Shown here piece after piece: positions 45,897-55,183 of a DNA stretch of 64,000 bases. Positions within the stretch are counted from its first letter, which is position 1, and each line of letters starts with the position of its first letter. This stretch comes from Aquilonibacter sp963820185 (GTDB lineage: Bacteria; Vulcanimicrobiota; Vulcanimicrobiia; Vulcanimicrobiales; Vulcanimicrobiaceae), in NCBI GenBank assembly GCA_963820185.1, contig CAWFYV010000005.1, forward strand, positions 62,001-126,000. The letters run 5' to 3'. Below the pieces are notes generated by a model. It was not told the origin of the DNA, did not search any database, and was given only the letters and a program-made list of their open reading frames with translations. A program made the translations under genes and the position numbers.

Positions 45897-46133
45897 TTAC
45901 TTTCGTGGGCGCAGCGTGGCCTTTTCGGCTTTGCCGCTGCCGGCCGGGGCCGCCCCTAGCGCTTCCTGGTTGGCGCGACGGATCTCCTCATAGACCTCGG
46001 AGCGGTGGACGGGTACCGCTCGCGGCGCCTCGATCCCCAGCTTCACTTGATCGCGATCGACAGCGACGATCACAATGCGAACGTCGTCACCAATCATAAT
46101 GGATTGATTGATTTTACGGCTTAGAACCAGCAT
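45897..46133 (-). CDS. csrA: Translational regulator CsrA
   Basis: CsrA is a dimeric RNA-binding protein that blocks ribosome access at GGA sites. The 78-residue protein starts MLVLSRKINQSIMIGDDVRI and has IEAPRAVPVHRSEVYEEI; the Arg of the VHR segment and the Leu/Ser/Arg residues of strand 1 form the RNA site. A Lys/Ala-rich tail extends beyond the core. It lies between fliW and fliC, the terrabacterial arrangement in which FliW sequesters CsrA until flagellin is exported. Confidence 0.95.
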   Translation of the reverse strand: MLVLSRKINQSIMIGDDVRIVIVAVDRDQVKLGIEAPRAVPVHRSEVYEEIRRANQEALGAAPAGSGKAEKATLRPRK

Positions 46134-46178
46134 GCGCGAAGGCCCTCCTTGGCGATTAAGCCATGACCTTCGGCAGGG

Positions 46179-46655
46179 TTATGCGCTCTTACTGCTCGCG
46201 GGAATTTTCACTGGGCCTTTGCGCGGCATCGGCTCTCGCGGTGAATAGCTCGAACCGTCAAGCATGATCTGCCGTCCCTTGCGGGTCCGTAGGTTGACAA
46301 TGACGGGAGCCATCAGGTTGATCGTCATTTCCTCGGCGTTCGAGGTCACGACGACGACGCAGAGCGTGGCAAAATCGCTGGCCTCGCGGATCTCGAGGGA
46401 GGTGAACGCGTAGGCCGGCAGCTTGGGATCGTAGTCCTCGAAGACCAGCCAAGGATCGATCGACGGAAGGGCCACGGAGTGATCGTCGAGGCTCTGCAGC
46501 CAGACAAAGCTGGGGTGGCTCTCGAGATTGAGCGGAAGCCAGTTACGCAACAAGGGGAACCCTGGCAAGCCCCAGGGGAACTCAATGACCTCGTTCGCGG
46601 TGTACGCACACGAGCCAAATCGGGGGAGTTCGAGAGTAGTCGCAGTTTCTTCCAT
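46179..46655 (-). CDS. fliW: Flagellar assembly factor FliW
   Basis: FliW binds either flagellin or CsrA, coupling flagellin export to fliC translation. The 158-residue beta-barrel protein shows FPWGLPGFPLLRNWLPLNLE, SFVWLQSLDD, SIDPWLVFEDYDPKL, TLCVVVVTSNAEEMTINLMA and PVIVNLRTRKGRQI, all family signatures. It lies between flgL and csrA. Presence of FliW predicts that fliC is regulated by the partner-switch described for Bacillus. Confidence 0.96.
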   Translation of the reverse strand: MEETATTLELPRFGSCAYTANEVIEFPWGLPGFPLLRNWLPLNLESHPSFVWLQSLDDHSVALPSIDPWLVFEDYDPKLPAYAFTSLEIREASDFATLCVVVVTSNAEEMTINLMAPVIVNLRTRKGRQIMLDGSSYSPREPMPRKGPVKIPASSKSA

Positions 46656-46693
46656 TTATGACTCCGCTTAAGGCTGCATTGCCCGGTTACGCA

Positions 46694-48013
46694 TCACTGT
46701 AGATAGGTGAAGAGATCGTTCTGCTCGAGCCGGGTGGTCGTCTGATACGCCGCCTGCAGGGCGGTCTGGCTCAAGGTGAATTCACTGGTTACCTTTGCAA
46801 TATCGGTATCTTCCAGGTTCGATTGCACTTGGGTGTCGGTTTCCCCGCGTGAAGATTCCATTGAGGAGAGCGAGGCTACTGTCTGGACCGTGGCCCCGAT
46901 CTGGCCCGCCGCCGTGAGCGTGACGGAGAGGCTGTTGTCGATATCGCCGAGCTGGGTCGAGAGGTTGTTGACCACGTCCCCGGTCGATGCCAAGAGGAAG
47001 GCGCTGGTGAAGTTGGTGGTTGCAAGCATATTCGGCGTCTTTGCGTCGCTGACATAGAATGACTGGTCTGCTACGTCGTTGAGCTGCAGGCGCTGCGATT
47101 GATAGTTGAAGCTCGCGACGATTCCGGTCGTGTTGACCGAGCCATTGATCGACGCGATGACGTTCTGCATCGACGTGCCGACGCTGAAGACGAAGGTCGT
47201 TCCAAGCGCCGGTGTGAGCGACGAAAAGAGCGTAAACGCGACGTTGCCGTTTCCGGTCGAAGCCAATGGTATGGTGAGGACCGGCGGGGCAGTGGCTTCG
47301 AGTTGGCCTATCGTAGTCGTGGGCGTGATCGCCTGATCGGGGATATTGACCTGCGTCGCACTTTCGTCGGTGGTCTGGCCCTTATCGAGCGTGTCGCGAA
47401 GCCGAATCAGCATGTTGAAAACGCTCGGCGAACCGTTCGAAGCGTTGAGATTGAACGCTTGCTGCAGCGTGACATTGGTCGGCACGAGTTGCCCGTCGGG
47501 AAGCGCTTCATTTTGCTGCACGATGTTGTTCGCAGCGGTCACCGCGGTCGGCGGATTGCCAACCGCCTTGACCAAGCTCGATCCCGGCGGTGCTGCAGTA
47601 CCCGAGAAGATGTACTTGCCGTCGTACTGCGTGTTCGCGAGACCAATCGTCTGTTGGAGCAGCTGATTGACCTGCTGCCCAATTTGGCCGCGCTGCGCTG
47701 ACGTAATCGCGTCGCTCGCGCCCTCGATTGCCAGGCTGCGCGCGCTCTGCAGGATGGTGGTCAAGCTCCCGAGCGTGCTATCCGTCGTGGAAAGCATGTT
47801 GTTCAGCCCAGTCAGATTCTTGCCGACCTGTGTCGTCACGGCGGAATCGTTGCGCACCGAAAGATCCTGCGCGATGACGGTCGGGTTATCCGAAGGCACG
47901 TTCAGCGAAAACCCGGTCGAAAGTTCCAGACCCTGTTGCTGATATTGCGACTTCAGATTGTCGATTGCGAGCGTCTGATCCGAGTAGATCGTCGAGGTTG
48001 CGATACGCATCAT
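46694..48013 (-). CDS. flgL: Flagellar hook-filament junction protein FlgL (HAP3)
   Basis: FlgL connects the hook to the filament. The 439-residue protein has the flagellin-like N-terminus MMRIATSTIYSDQTLAIDNL and LELSTGFSLNVPSDNPTVIA, a GKYIFSGT segment, and a C-terminus with LEDTDIAKVTSEFTLSQTAL and TTRLEQNDLFTYL. At 439 residues it is longer than the E. coli protein, the extra length lying in the surface domain. It follows flgK by 20 bases and has an AAGGAGG-type ribosome-binding site. Confidence 0.94.
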   Translation of the reverse strand: MMRIATSTIYSDQTLAIDNLKSQYQQQGLELSTGFSLNVPSDNPTVIAQDLSVRNDSAVTTQVGKNLTGLNNMLSTTDSTLGSLTTILQSARSLAIEGASDAITSAQRGQIGQQVNQLLQQTIGLANTQYDGKYIFSGTAAPPGSSLVKAVGNPPTAVTAANNIVQQNEALPDGQLVPTNVTLQQAFNLNASNGSPSVFNMLIRLRDTLDKGQTTDESATQVNIPDQAITPTTTIGQLEATAPPVLTIPLASTGNGNVAFTLFSSLTPALGTTFVFSVGTSMQNVIASINGSVNTTGIVASFNYQSQRLQLNDVADQSFYVSDAKTPNMLATTNFTSAFLLASTGDVVNNLSTQLGDIDNSLSVTLTAAGQIGATVQTVASLSSMESSRGETDTQVQSNLEDTDIAKVTSEFTLSQTALQAAYQTTTRLEQNDLFTYLQ

Positions 48014-48033
48014 AGTTAGTTTCCTGCCCCTCC

Positions 48034-50253
48034 TTAGGATCCGACGCCCAAACCGTTGATGATGGTGTCAAGCAGTTGACTGAGCGTCGAGATGGTCTTC
48101 GCGGCCGCTTGATAGGCCGTTTGATACTTGATCAGATCCTGCGTCTGCTCGTCGATATTGATACCGGCGAGGCTCTGCCGTTGCTGATCGATCGATGACG
48201 CAAGATTCGTTTGCGTCGTCGTTCCGGTAATAGCGGTCTGCGTGTCGAGGCCGACCTGCGTCGTGAGGTTTCCGTACTGCTGGACGAGCGTCTGTGATTG
48301 CGTCGACGTTATCGTGTAGTTCGCCGCGTGTGGTTGCGCGACCGTGAACGTCACCGACTCTTGTCCGCTCGGCGAGAAGCTAACCGCCGAAACGGTCACA
48401 TTTTCTTGCGGCACACCGCCGCCGACTTGGGCGTCGAGCGTGAGCTGCTGACCGGCCTGCACATTCGTCACGCCGGGCGGCAGCGCCACCGTCACGGTCG
48501 CACCCGCCGCCACGGCCGCTGCGCTCGTGGTTTCGAGCGCCGGGAAGCCGACGTTGCTCTGGAAGAGGTTCGTCATCGCATTTGCGACGCCGTTGTCATT
48601 TGCACCGTACGCATTGCTCGCGTTTTGCGTCACGCCGTTGATATTGCCCGCGCCGAGCACGCCGAGAATCGACGTGTTGGGCGTTGCGGCAGCGAACTGG
48701 CTATCGGTGATCGTAAAGGCGGCCGTCTGCGGGTTACCCTGTTGCGCACCGCGCAGTGCGAGGCTCTCGTTAGCCGGATCGCGCGCAAAGACGATTTCCT
48801 GCGACGCGGAATCATAGGATGCCGTAACGCCGGCTTGCAGCGCATTGAAGCTGGACACGAAGTCCCCGACATTGTCGGCATATATCAATCCGGCAACTGG
48901 CGGTACGGCCGGCGCTGCCGAGGTGTAGTCGAACTGCTGCGCGACGCCGTCGACCGCGATCGTCAGGAAGGTGACCTGCGGAGCCGGAAGCGCCGGGTTG
49001 GCCGGGAACGCAACGGTCGGCGGATTCGCGAGCGCGCCATTGTTGATCAATGCTTGCGCCGTGTCAATCGTGTTGTTGGCCGAGTTCATCGGCACGATGC
49101 CGGTGCCGCTCGTGTTCGCCTCGGTATTCGCCAGCACGACCGGCAACTGCGATGGGTTCGAGATGCCGCACTTGATGTTGCCTGCCGAGATCGGCAGATT
49201 TGCATTGATCGGCTGGAACAACGCCGTTCCGGGCTGTTCGTTCGAGTCGTAGCCCGACTGCGTCACGCGATTAGTTTCGTTGGCCAGCGTCGATGCAAAC
49301 TGGTCGAGCTGCGCGCCGTAGTTGCTGAGTTTGTTGTTGTAGAGATCTTGCAGCGCGGCGAGTTGTCCGCTGCCGAGCGGAATGCTCGGCGACGATGGCG
49401 CCTGCGGCGGATTCGTCGCGAAATAGACGTTGAAGCTCTGCGCACCGTTCGACGACGTGCCGACCACCGGAGCCGCGAGATGATAGGCGACCGTATCGTT
49501 GACAAGTGCCTGGCCGTTGACCATGATCAACGCCGAACCATCGGGCTGAATTGAGGTTTGCGTCGATAGGTACTGCGAGAGCTGGTCGACGTCGTAGTCG
49601 CGCTCGTCCTCGAACGTATTCGGGTTGTCGCCGATCGCCGTCGAAGAACGAATCTGTCCGTTGAGCGACGCGATCTGATCGAGCAGGCCGTTGACCGTCT
49701 GCACGATCGTCGCGCCCTGCGCGACCGTCTGGCCCTCCGCGCCCTGGATCGCCTGCGCCGAGTTGCCGAGCGCCTGGGCGAGCGATTGCGCCGTTGTAAG
49801 CACGCCGGCAGCTGCCGATGCCGTGCTGCCGGTGGCCGAGGCGTTGCCGAGCTGCGTAACCGCGGTCTGAAAGTTGTTATAGGCCGTGCTCACGCCGGCA
49901 TTGGGATCGCCCAGCTGCGACTGCACGCTGTTGAGGATCTGCTGTTGCGTCGAGTAGAAATTCTGAGACGAACTCGCCCCGCGGAACAATTGGTCGTAGG
50001 ACTGGACGTTCACGCGCTGGATCGACGAGACGATCACGCCTTCTCCCGCGGTTCCCGGGACGTGGGTCGACGTGAACGGCGAACCAACGATCGGCGGTGC
50101 CTCTGAAAGAACCGCTTGCTGTTGCGTCGCGCCCGGCGTATTGACGTTCGAGATGTTGTCGCCGGTCACGTTCTCCGCCACGGAGAACGATTGCAGCGAC
50201 GTCGACATGAGGTCGAGCCCGAAGAACGTGCTTTGCGGGAAGAAGCTGCTCAT
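48034..50253 (-). CDS. flgK: Flagellar hook-associated protein FlgK (HAP1)
   Basis: FlgK forms the first junction ring between hook and filament. The 739-residue protein starts STFFGLDLMSTSLQSFSVAE and NVTGDNISNVNTPGATQQ, has the conserved YDVDQLSQYL region, and ends with QQRQSLAGINIDEQTQDLIK and YQAAAKTISTLSQLLDTIIN. The centre is Thr/Ala-rich and variable. It overlaps flgN by 4 bases. Together flgN-flgK-flgL encode the junction proteins and their chaperone. Confidence 0.95.
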   Translation of the reverse strand: MSSFFPQSTFFGLDLMSTSLQSFSVAENVTGDNISNVNTPGATQQQAVLSEAPPIVGSPFTSTHVPGTAGEGVIVSSIQRVNVQSYDQLFRGASSSQNFYSTQQQILNSVQSQLGDPNAGVSTAYNNFQTAVTQLGNASATGSTASAAAGVLTTAQSLAQALGNSAQAIQGAEGQTVAQGATIVQTVNGLLDQIASLNGQIRSSTAIGDNPNTFEDERDYDVDQLSQYLSTQTSIQPDGSALIMVNGQALVNDTVAYHLAAPVVGTSSNGAQSFNVYFATNPPQAPSSPSIPLGSGQLAALQDLYNNKLSNYGAQLDQFASTLANETNRVTQSGYDSNEQPGTALFQPINANLPISAGNIKCGISNPSQLPVVLANTEANTSGTGIVPMNSANNTIDTAQALINNGALANPPTVAFPANPALPAPQVTFLTIAVDGVAQQFDYTSAAPAVPPVAGLIYADNVGDFVSSFNALQAGVTASYDSASQEIVFARDPANESLALRGAQQGNPQTAAFTITDSQFAAATPNTSILGVLGAGNINGVTQNASNAYGANDNGVANAMTNLFQSNVGFPALETTSAAAVAAGATVTVALPPGVTNVQAGQQLTLDAQVGGGVPQENVTVSAVSFSPSGQESVTFTVAQPHAANYTITSTQSQTLVQQYGNLTTQVGLDTQTAITGTTTQTNLASSIDQQRQSLAGINIDEQTQDLIKYQTAYQAAAKTISTLSQLLDTIINGLGVGS

Positions 50254-50729
50254 GCGTTGCTACTCACGAGCACGCTATTCGTTGGCGGCGGCACGAAACC
50301 GCGTCGCTTGTACGTGCCCGGCGTATCTTGCGCCGCTTTTTGAAGTGCTGCGGTGATCTTCACCAGTCGTTGCATCCCTGCCTGAATCAGCGCTTTGTTA
50401 TTGTTGTTCGTGATCTTCAACCCGATCGAGGTCGTCGTGAGCTCGACCAGACGCTGATTGAACGTAGGCCACAACTGGCGTGGCGCGTAAAGGCAAACCT
50501 GACGCAGCGTCAAGGAACCGAACCCGCGGATCTGCATGCCGCGACGCTTACCCGACGCCGAGTGATAGGCGCGGCGCGCCGAGTCGAGCACGCGCTCGCA
50601 CTCGAGGATCTCCGTCGCATCGTTCTTGACCAGTGCCTGCGTCAACAGCAGAGCAGCCTCGTGCGTGCGCTTGAGCAGTTGCGCCTCCTCGCGTAATGCC
50701 GCGCCAAAAGCGTCCCATGAATCGCTCAC
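50250..50729 (-). CDS. flgN: FlgN-family export chaperone
   Basis: FlgN keeps FlgK and FlgL unfolded for export. The 159-residue protein is largely helical with LREEAQLLKRTHEAALLLTQ and ALVKNDATEILECERVLDSA near the N-terminus and a C-terminal region with TTTSIGLKITNNNNKALIQA, where the run of Asn is characteristic of FlgN-type proteins. It sits between flgJ and flgK, overlapping both by 4 bases, which supports the name. Confidence 0.85.
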   Translation of the reverse strand: MSDSWDAFGAALREEAQLLKRTHEAALLLTQALVKNDATEILECERVLDSARRAYHSASGKRRGMQIRGFGSLTLRQVCLYAPRQLWPTFNQRLVELTTTSIGLKITNNNNKALIQAGMQRLVKITAALQKAAQDTPGTYKRRGFVPPPTNSVLVSSNA

Positions 50730-51088
50730 GGTTCCATCCTCTTATCGACGTCGACGTGCGCCTCATGGCTTGCATCGCCGAGCACTTGATTGCGCAGTTG
50801 GTTCTCGAGTTGCGAGGCCAGGCCGAATGACCCGTCCTTGGCGATCGCCTGCGAGCGCTCGTCGTTGAGCATGCTCTGCCACGTTTGCTCCGCCGAGTTG
50901 TCGCCCCCAAAGAGCGACTGCTGCGGCACGGTATCTTGCATCGAGTTCATGAGCATCTCGAGGAAGACGCCTTCGAACTGCGTCGCCACGTTGTGCAACT
51001 TCGCGAGCGCGGCTTTCTGATCGGCATTCAGATTCTGTGCGGACTGCGCTTGCGGATTGCTTCCAACGGGATCGATCGGCGAAGCCAT
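50726..51088 (-). CDS. flgJ: FlgJ N-terminal rod-binding protein
   Basis: This 120-residue protein corresponds to the rod-binding half of FlgJ: ALAKLHNVATQFEGVFLEML, MNSMQDTV, and EQTWQSMLNDERSQAIAK with GSFGLASQLENQL. It lacks the C-terminal peptidoglycan hydrolase domain of the E. coli protein, as in many non-proteobacteria. ATG 51088 shares a base with the flgI stop; the longer frame upstream is antisense-like and ignored. It helps rod assembly through the wall. Confidence 0.88.
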   Translation of the reverse strand: MASPIDPVGSNPQAQSAQNLNADQKAALAKLHNVATQFEGVFLEMLMNSMQDTVPQQSLFGGDNSAEQTWQSMLNDERSQAIAKDGSFGLASQLENQLRNQVLGDASHEAHVDVDKRMEP

Positions 51089-52227
51089 TAGATGATCTCC
51101 AACTCCGCCTGGAGCGACCCGGCGTTGCGCAGTGCCTGCACGATAGCGATCAAGTCGCGCGGCGAGACACCGAGGGCGTTGAGCGCCCGCACGACCGAAG
51201 CGAGGGTCGTTGCACCGGCAATGAAGGTGAGCTGGTGCCCCTTCTCTGCCGTGTTTACCGTCGTGTTCTGTTGCAGCGCAGTGCGGCCGGTTGCGAGCGC
51301 GTTCGGCTGCACGACCTGGTTGGTCGTCGTGATCTCGATCGTGAGATCGCCTGACGCGATCGCGCAAGGCGCAAGACGAATATCCCCGCCCATGACGACC
51401 GTGCCCGTGCGTTCGTTCATCACGACCTTTGCAAGCTCGTCTTGGTTGAAGCTCAGATCCGACGCGTCGGCCAGAAACTGGACCGTGCTGTTCGTGTACT
51501 GCGAGGGCAGCGAAATATGCACCGTCTCCGCGTCGAGCGCTGTCGCCGTGCGTGCGCCGAAGTGCGCGTTGAGCAATGCGGCGAGACTCGCGGCGGTCTT
51601 AAAGTCGGGTGTGGTGAGGACGTAGTTGAAGCCGTCCGGCGAGTTCTGCAGCGGCGTGATCATGTCGCGCGCAATCACTGCGCCGTTGGGGATGCGTCCC
51701 GCGCCGGTGAAGTTCTTGTTGACCGTCGAGCCGCCGAAGCCGGCGACGAAACCGCCCACCGAAACGGGGCCCTGCGCCGTGGCGTAGACGAGGTTGTTCG
51801 CACCGCGCATCTCGGTCATGACTAGCGTGCCGCCTTGCAGGCTCGTGGCGTCGCCCATTGCCGACACGAGGACGTCGGCGTTGTCGCCCGAGTGCGCAAA
51901 GGGCGGGAGCGTCGCGGTGACCATCACCGCGGCAACGTCGCGCGTGCGCACCGCCTGCTGCGAAACCGTCAAACCAAACGTCTGCAAAATGTTCTGGATC
52001 GTCTGACTGGTGAAGATGACCGAGGTCGAATCGCCGGTGCCTTGCAAACCGACGACGACACCGTAACCCACCAGCTGGTTGCCGGTAACACCTTGCACGT
52101 GCGCAATGTCCTTGACCAGGACCGGCTTACCAAAGCTCTGACCGTAGTATTGCTGCGCGAGCGCGCTCGAGCTTGCGCAGGCAAACGCGAGGATGAGCGC
52201 GGTGAGGGAACGAGCTAGAATAGCCAA
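51088..52227 (-). CDS. flgI: Flagellar P-ring protein FlgI
   Basis: FlgI builds the periplasmic P ring around the rod. The 379-residue protein has a signal peptide (LTALILAFACASSSALA), then VKDIAHVQGVTGNQLVGYGV, GLQGTGDST, MVTATLPPFAHSGDNADVLV and near the C-terminus TFIAGATTLASVVRALNALG and VSPRDLIAIVQALRNAGSLQ. It is full length. Its presence with FlgH indicates a periplasm and outer membrane. It overlaps flgH by 13 bases. Confidence 0.96.
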   Translation of the reverse strand: MAILARSLTALILAFACASSSALAQQYYGQSFGKPVLVKDIAHVQGVTGNQLVGYGVVVGLQGTGDSTSVIFTSQTIQNILQTFGLTVSQQAVRTRDVAAVMVTATLPPFAHSGDNADVLVSAMGDATSLQGGTLVMTEMRGANNLVYATAQGPVSVGGFVAGFGGSTVNKNFTGAGRIPNGAVIARDMITPLQNSPDGFNYVLTTPDFKTAASLAALLNAHFGARTATALDAETVHISLPSQYTNSTVQFLADASDLSFNQDELAKVVMNERTGTVVMGGDIRLAPCAIASGDLTIEITTTNQVVQPNALATGRTALQQNTTVNTAEKGHQLTFIAGATTLASVVRALNALGVSPRDLIAIVQALRNAGSLQAELEII

Positions 52228-52811
52228 CTGACGATCCTCGCTAACAGCCCTTTGTTCTTCTGGTCGTCGCCCTTGAACGAGGCTTGGACGTTCGCGACAC
52301 GCGAGGCGAGCACCGTATCGGTGAAGTCGATGTCTTCCGCGCGAATCGTACCGGTGATGTGCAGCGTCTGCTGACGGCCGTTCACCGACATGCCTTGGTC
52401 GCCCGTGATCTGCAGCGCGCCGCTGGGCAGCACGCCGGTTACCGTGGCCATCATCGTCGACGTGAACGAATCCACGCCGCCGGCGGATTGCGCAACGCTG
52501 GCGGCGGTCTGCCCCGAAACGCTGTTATTCAAACGCACCAGCGGCAGGTTGAAGATACCGGAGCCGTTACCGCCGCTTGCCGATGCCGACTTCTGGCTCG
52601 AGTAGTTGTTGGTGTGCGAATTCGCATCTTGGAGGTCAAACTGCACGTAGACGAGATCGCCGATCTGCCCGGCACGATGATCGGCCATCAAGCGCAGCGG
52701 ATGACCCGGTGCGGCCGGCGGCGGCGCCGCCTGATAGAGCGTGTCGGCCGAAGCGGCCAGCGGCGCTACGAGCGCGACAAGCGCGAGTGCGGCAAGCAGA
52801 CTGCGCATCAT
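52215..52811 (-). CDS. flgH: Flagellar L-ring protein FlgH without a lipobox cysteine
   Basis: FlgH forms the outer-membrane L ring. The 198-residue protein has a signal sequence (SLLAALALVALVAPLAASA), then GDLVYVQFDLQDANSHTNNY, a low-complexity Ser/Gly segment, and the conserved core FTSTMMATVTGVLPSGALQI, NGRQQTLHITGTIRAEDIDF and VASVQASF-like NVQASFKGD ending LLARIVSWLF. Typical FlgH is a lipoprotein with L-x-G-C after the signal. Here there is no Cys at all, so the ring must associate with the outer membrane without lipidation. Confidence 0.92.
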   Translation of the reverse strand: MMRSLLAALALVALVAPLAASADTLYQAAPPPAAPGHPLRLMADHRAGQIGDLVYVQFDLQDANSHTNNYSSQKSASASGGNGSGIFNLPLVRLNNSVSGQTAASVAQSAGGVDSFTSTMMATVTGVLPSGALQITGDQGMSVNGRQQTLHITGTIRAEDIDFTDTVLASRVANVQASFKGDDQKNKGLLARIVSWLF

Positions 52812-53521
52812 TGTGTTCCCCCCGACAGGTTCAGTTCGACACGGTCCGGACCGACGACGGTGCCGCTGAGCACCTTGTTGGTCTGCGGATTGTAAACATT
52901 GACTTCGTCGCCGAGCCCGCCACTGGTCCGCGCGACGACGTCGGCGGCAATGCGCACGCCGTTGTTATCGACGATCAGCGTGACGGTGTTTCCGGCTTTG
53001 ACGATTTGGTCGGTGCGCGTGCTCTCGATCGTGACTGGCGCACCGGCGCGCAACGCCGCGATGATCCGGCGGCCGACGAGCACGTCGGTGCCATTCGTAC
53101 GCTGGCCCGTAAACACGATCCGCGCCAATTTGATGTCGCTTGCGGCGAGCACGGCGCCGGGAACCAGATCGTGCGTCGCAACCGCGGTCTGCACGTACCG
53201 CTGCACGCGGTAGCCCACGAAGATTTGGCGCAGGAACTTGCCGTCCAGATCGACTTGAATCGGCACGTTGACGAACGTCGCGTTGACGATCGCGCTCTGC
53301 GCGATGAGCTCGACGTTTCCGGCGGGCACGATTTGATCCGGAATGGGGTACGCCTGCACGAGTTGCGCGTCGCCGGCGAGGCGAATGCCTTTGCTGATGG
53401 GCGTCGCGAGCGCTTCGAAGCTGCGGCCCTTGACCACTTGCGTCGCGGCGGCGCGCGCCATCCCCGGCACGCACATGAGTGCGAGCGCGAGGATCACGGC
53501 GACGACGTTTAGACGCTTCAT
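52808..53521 (-). CDS. flgA: P-ring assembly chaperone FlgA
   Basis: FlgA is the periplasmic chaperone for FlgI. ATG 53521 gives a proper signal peptide (RLNVVAVILALALMCVPGMA); the longer frame adds 10 Arg-rich residues. The C-terminal SAF-type domain shows ATHDLVPGAVLAASDIKLAR, VGRRIIAALRAGAPVTIEST, VKAGNTVTLIVDNNGVRIAA and VNVYNPQTNKVLSGTV, all typical. It overlaps flgH by 4 bases and completes the flgA-flgH-flgI-flgJ ring set. Confidence 0.93.
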   Translation of the reverse strand: MKRLNVVAVILALALMCVPGMARAAATQVVKGRSFEALATPISKGIRLAGDAQLVQAYPIPDQIVPAGNVELIAQSAIVNATFVNVPIQVDLDGKFLRQIFVGYRVQRYVQTAVATHDLVPGAVLAASDIKLARIVFTGQRTNGTDVLVGRRIIAALRAGAPVTIESTRTDQIVKAGNTVTLIVDNNGVRIAADVVARTSGGLGDEVNVYNPQTNKVLSGTVVGPDRVELNLSGGTQ

Positions 53522-53528
53522 CAGCTTC

Positions 53529-54320
53529 CTATTGGAACGGCGACATCGCAATGGCGGTTTGCAGCATGTTGTCGGCCGCGCCGATTGCCTTCGAGTTGGC
53601 CTCGTACGCGCGCTGCGACACGATCATGTTCACCATCTCGTTGACGACCGAGACGTTGGAATTCTCGAGGTAGCCGCCTTCCAGAATGCCGGCACCGTTG
53701 AGACCCGGCGTGGTCACGATCGGCGGACCGCTCGCGCCCGTTTCGAGCAGCAAGTTCTGACCCGTCGGTGAGAGGCCGGCGTTGTTGACGAAGCGCGCGA
53801 GCTGCAGTTGGCCGAGCGTTTGCGGCTGTACGCTGCCCGGCACTTGCGCGGTGACCGAGCCATCGCTTGCGATATTCACCGAGAGCGCATTTTGCGGAAT
53901 CGTGATCTGCGGTTGAACGAAGTAACCTTCAGCCGTCACGATCGAGCCATTCGCATCTTCTTTGAACGAGCCGTCGCGCGTGTAGGCGGTCGTGCCGTCG
54001 GGAAGCGTAACCTGGAAGAAACCGTCTCCTTCGACCGCGACGTCGAGGTTGTTGCCCGTCTGCACGAGCGAGCCTTGCGTGAAGACCTTCTCCGAGTCCG
54101 AGACGTTAACGCCCAAGCCGACCTGCTGGCCAACCGGCACGACCGACGCGCCGATCGGCGCACCCGGAACCGACAAGCTCTGATACACCAGGTCTTGAAA
54201 ACGCGCCTGATTGCTCTTGAAGCCCGACGTGTCGACGTTCGCGAGGTTGTTGGAGATCGTGTCCATGTTGTACTGTTGGGCCACCATGCCGGTTGCTGCA
54301 GTGAAAAGTGCTCGCATCAT
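53529..54320 (-). CDS. flgG: Distal rod protein FlgG
   Basis: FlgG forms the distal rod. The 263-residue protein begins MMRALFTAATGMVAQQYNMD and TISNNLANVDTSGFKSNQAR, with the rod/hook hallmark N-N-L-A-N-V. It has GDGFFQVTLPDGTTAYTRDG in the middle and ends with YLENSNVSVVNEMVNMIVSQ and RAYEANSKAIGAADNMLQTA. The length matches E. coli FlgG (260). It follows flgF and precedes flgA, separated from flgF by 21 bases. Confidence 0.96.
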   Translation of the reverse strand: MMRALFTAATGMVAQQYNMDTISNNLANVDTSGFKSNQARFQDLVYQSLSVPGAPIGASVVPVGQQVGLGVNVSDSEKVFTQGSLVQTGNNLDVAVEGDGFFQVTLPDGTTAYTRDGSFKEDANGSIVTAEGYFVQPQITIPQNALSVNIASDGSVTAQVPGSVQPQTLGQLQLARFVNNAGLSPTGQNLLLETGASGPPIVTTPGLNGAGILEGGYLENSNVSVVNEMVNMIVSQRAYEANSKAIGAADNMLQTAIAMSPFQ

Positions 54321-54341
54321 AAGGGTTTACTCAGCTCCTCG

Positions 54342-55175
54342 CTATTGCTGCGTCTTGCCGACCATCGCGATGGCCGTGTTGGTTGCGTCGTCTTGGGTCT
54401 TAACGGACTTTTCGTTTGCGTCGAACCAACGCTCGGCGGTGATCAGATCGACCATCGACTTCACGACGTTGGCACTGCTGGTTTCGATGTAGCCTTGTTG
54501 CACGGTCGTCGCAGTTGTCGCCGGGGCCGGCGCCGCGTTGCCGCTGGGGTTAAAGTTGTTCGTGCCCTCGGGACGGAGATTCAGAAGGCTGTTGAACTGC
54601 GTCATCGCCAGCTGGCCGACCGTGGTCGCTTGATTGCCCGCGGTTGCGCTGGTCGAATTCTGATAGATCGTGCCGTCGGACTGGATCGTCACCGTGCCGC
54701 CGGTCGGCGCCAACTGAATCGGCTGCCCCTGCGTGTTCAACACGAAGTTGCCGTCGTGCGTGCGCAAGAAGCCCTGGCCATCTTCAGCGAATTCGCCGTC
54801 GCGCGTATAGCGCACGCCGTTCTGGGTTTGGATCGTGAAGAACGCGTTCGCGTTGTTCGAGATTGCAACGTCGAGCGGATTGCCGGTGTTTTGGAGGCCG
54901 CCTTGATCGAAGCTCGTCGGCGTATCGTACACTTGCACGCCCGTCCCGAGCAGCCCGACTTCTTGCGCGACGGGACGACCGGGAAGTGGATTGCCGCGCG
55001 TTTTGCCCGGATCCGTTTGAATGCGGTAGACGTCGAGCGAGGGCGTGGACTGAATCTGGAGCAGCGTTTGTTTGAAGCCGCTCGTGTTCACGTTGGCGAG
55101 ATTACTCGCCACGTTGTCCGCCATACTTTGCGCTACGAGCGCTCCGCTCGCAGACGTGTAGAGACCACGTACCAA
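54342..55175 (-). CDS. flgF: Proximal rod protein FlgF (second FlgG-like gene)
   Basis: This 277-residue rod/hook-family protein starts LYTSASGALVAQSMADNVAS and NLANVNTSGFKQTL. It has the central FFTIQTQNGVRYTRDGEFAE and the C-terminal YIETSSANVVKSMVDLITAE then RWFDANEKSVKTQDDATNTA. It is FlgF by order (just upstream of flgG). The start is a TTG at 55175 with GGAGG at 55188-55184, eight bases away across a T-rich spacer. The Shine-Dalgarno is the 3' edge of the structured leader described separately, so translation may be controlled. Confidence 0.9.
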   Translation of the reverse strand: MVRGLYTSASGALVAQSMADNVASNLANVNTSGFKQTLLQIQSTPSLDVYRIQTDPGKTRGNPLPGRPVAQEVGLLGTGVQVYDTPTSFDQGGLQNTGNPLDVAISNNANAFFTIQTQNGVRYTRDGEFAEDGQGFLRTHDGNFVLNTQGQPIQLAPTGGTVTIQSDGTIYQNSTSATAGNQATTVGQLAMTQFNSLLNLRPEGTNNFNPSGNAAPAPATTATTVQQGYIETSSANVVKSMVDLITAERWFDANEKSVKTQDDATNTAIAMVGKTQQ

Positions 55176-55183
55176 AGAAAAAA

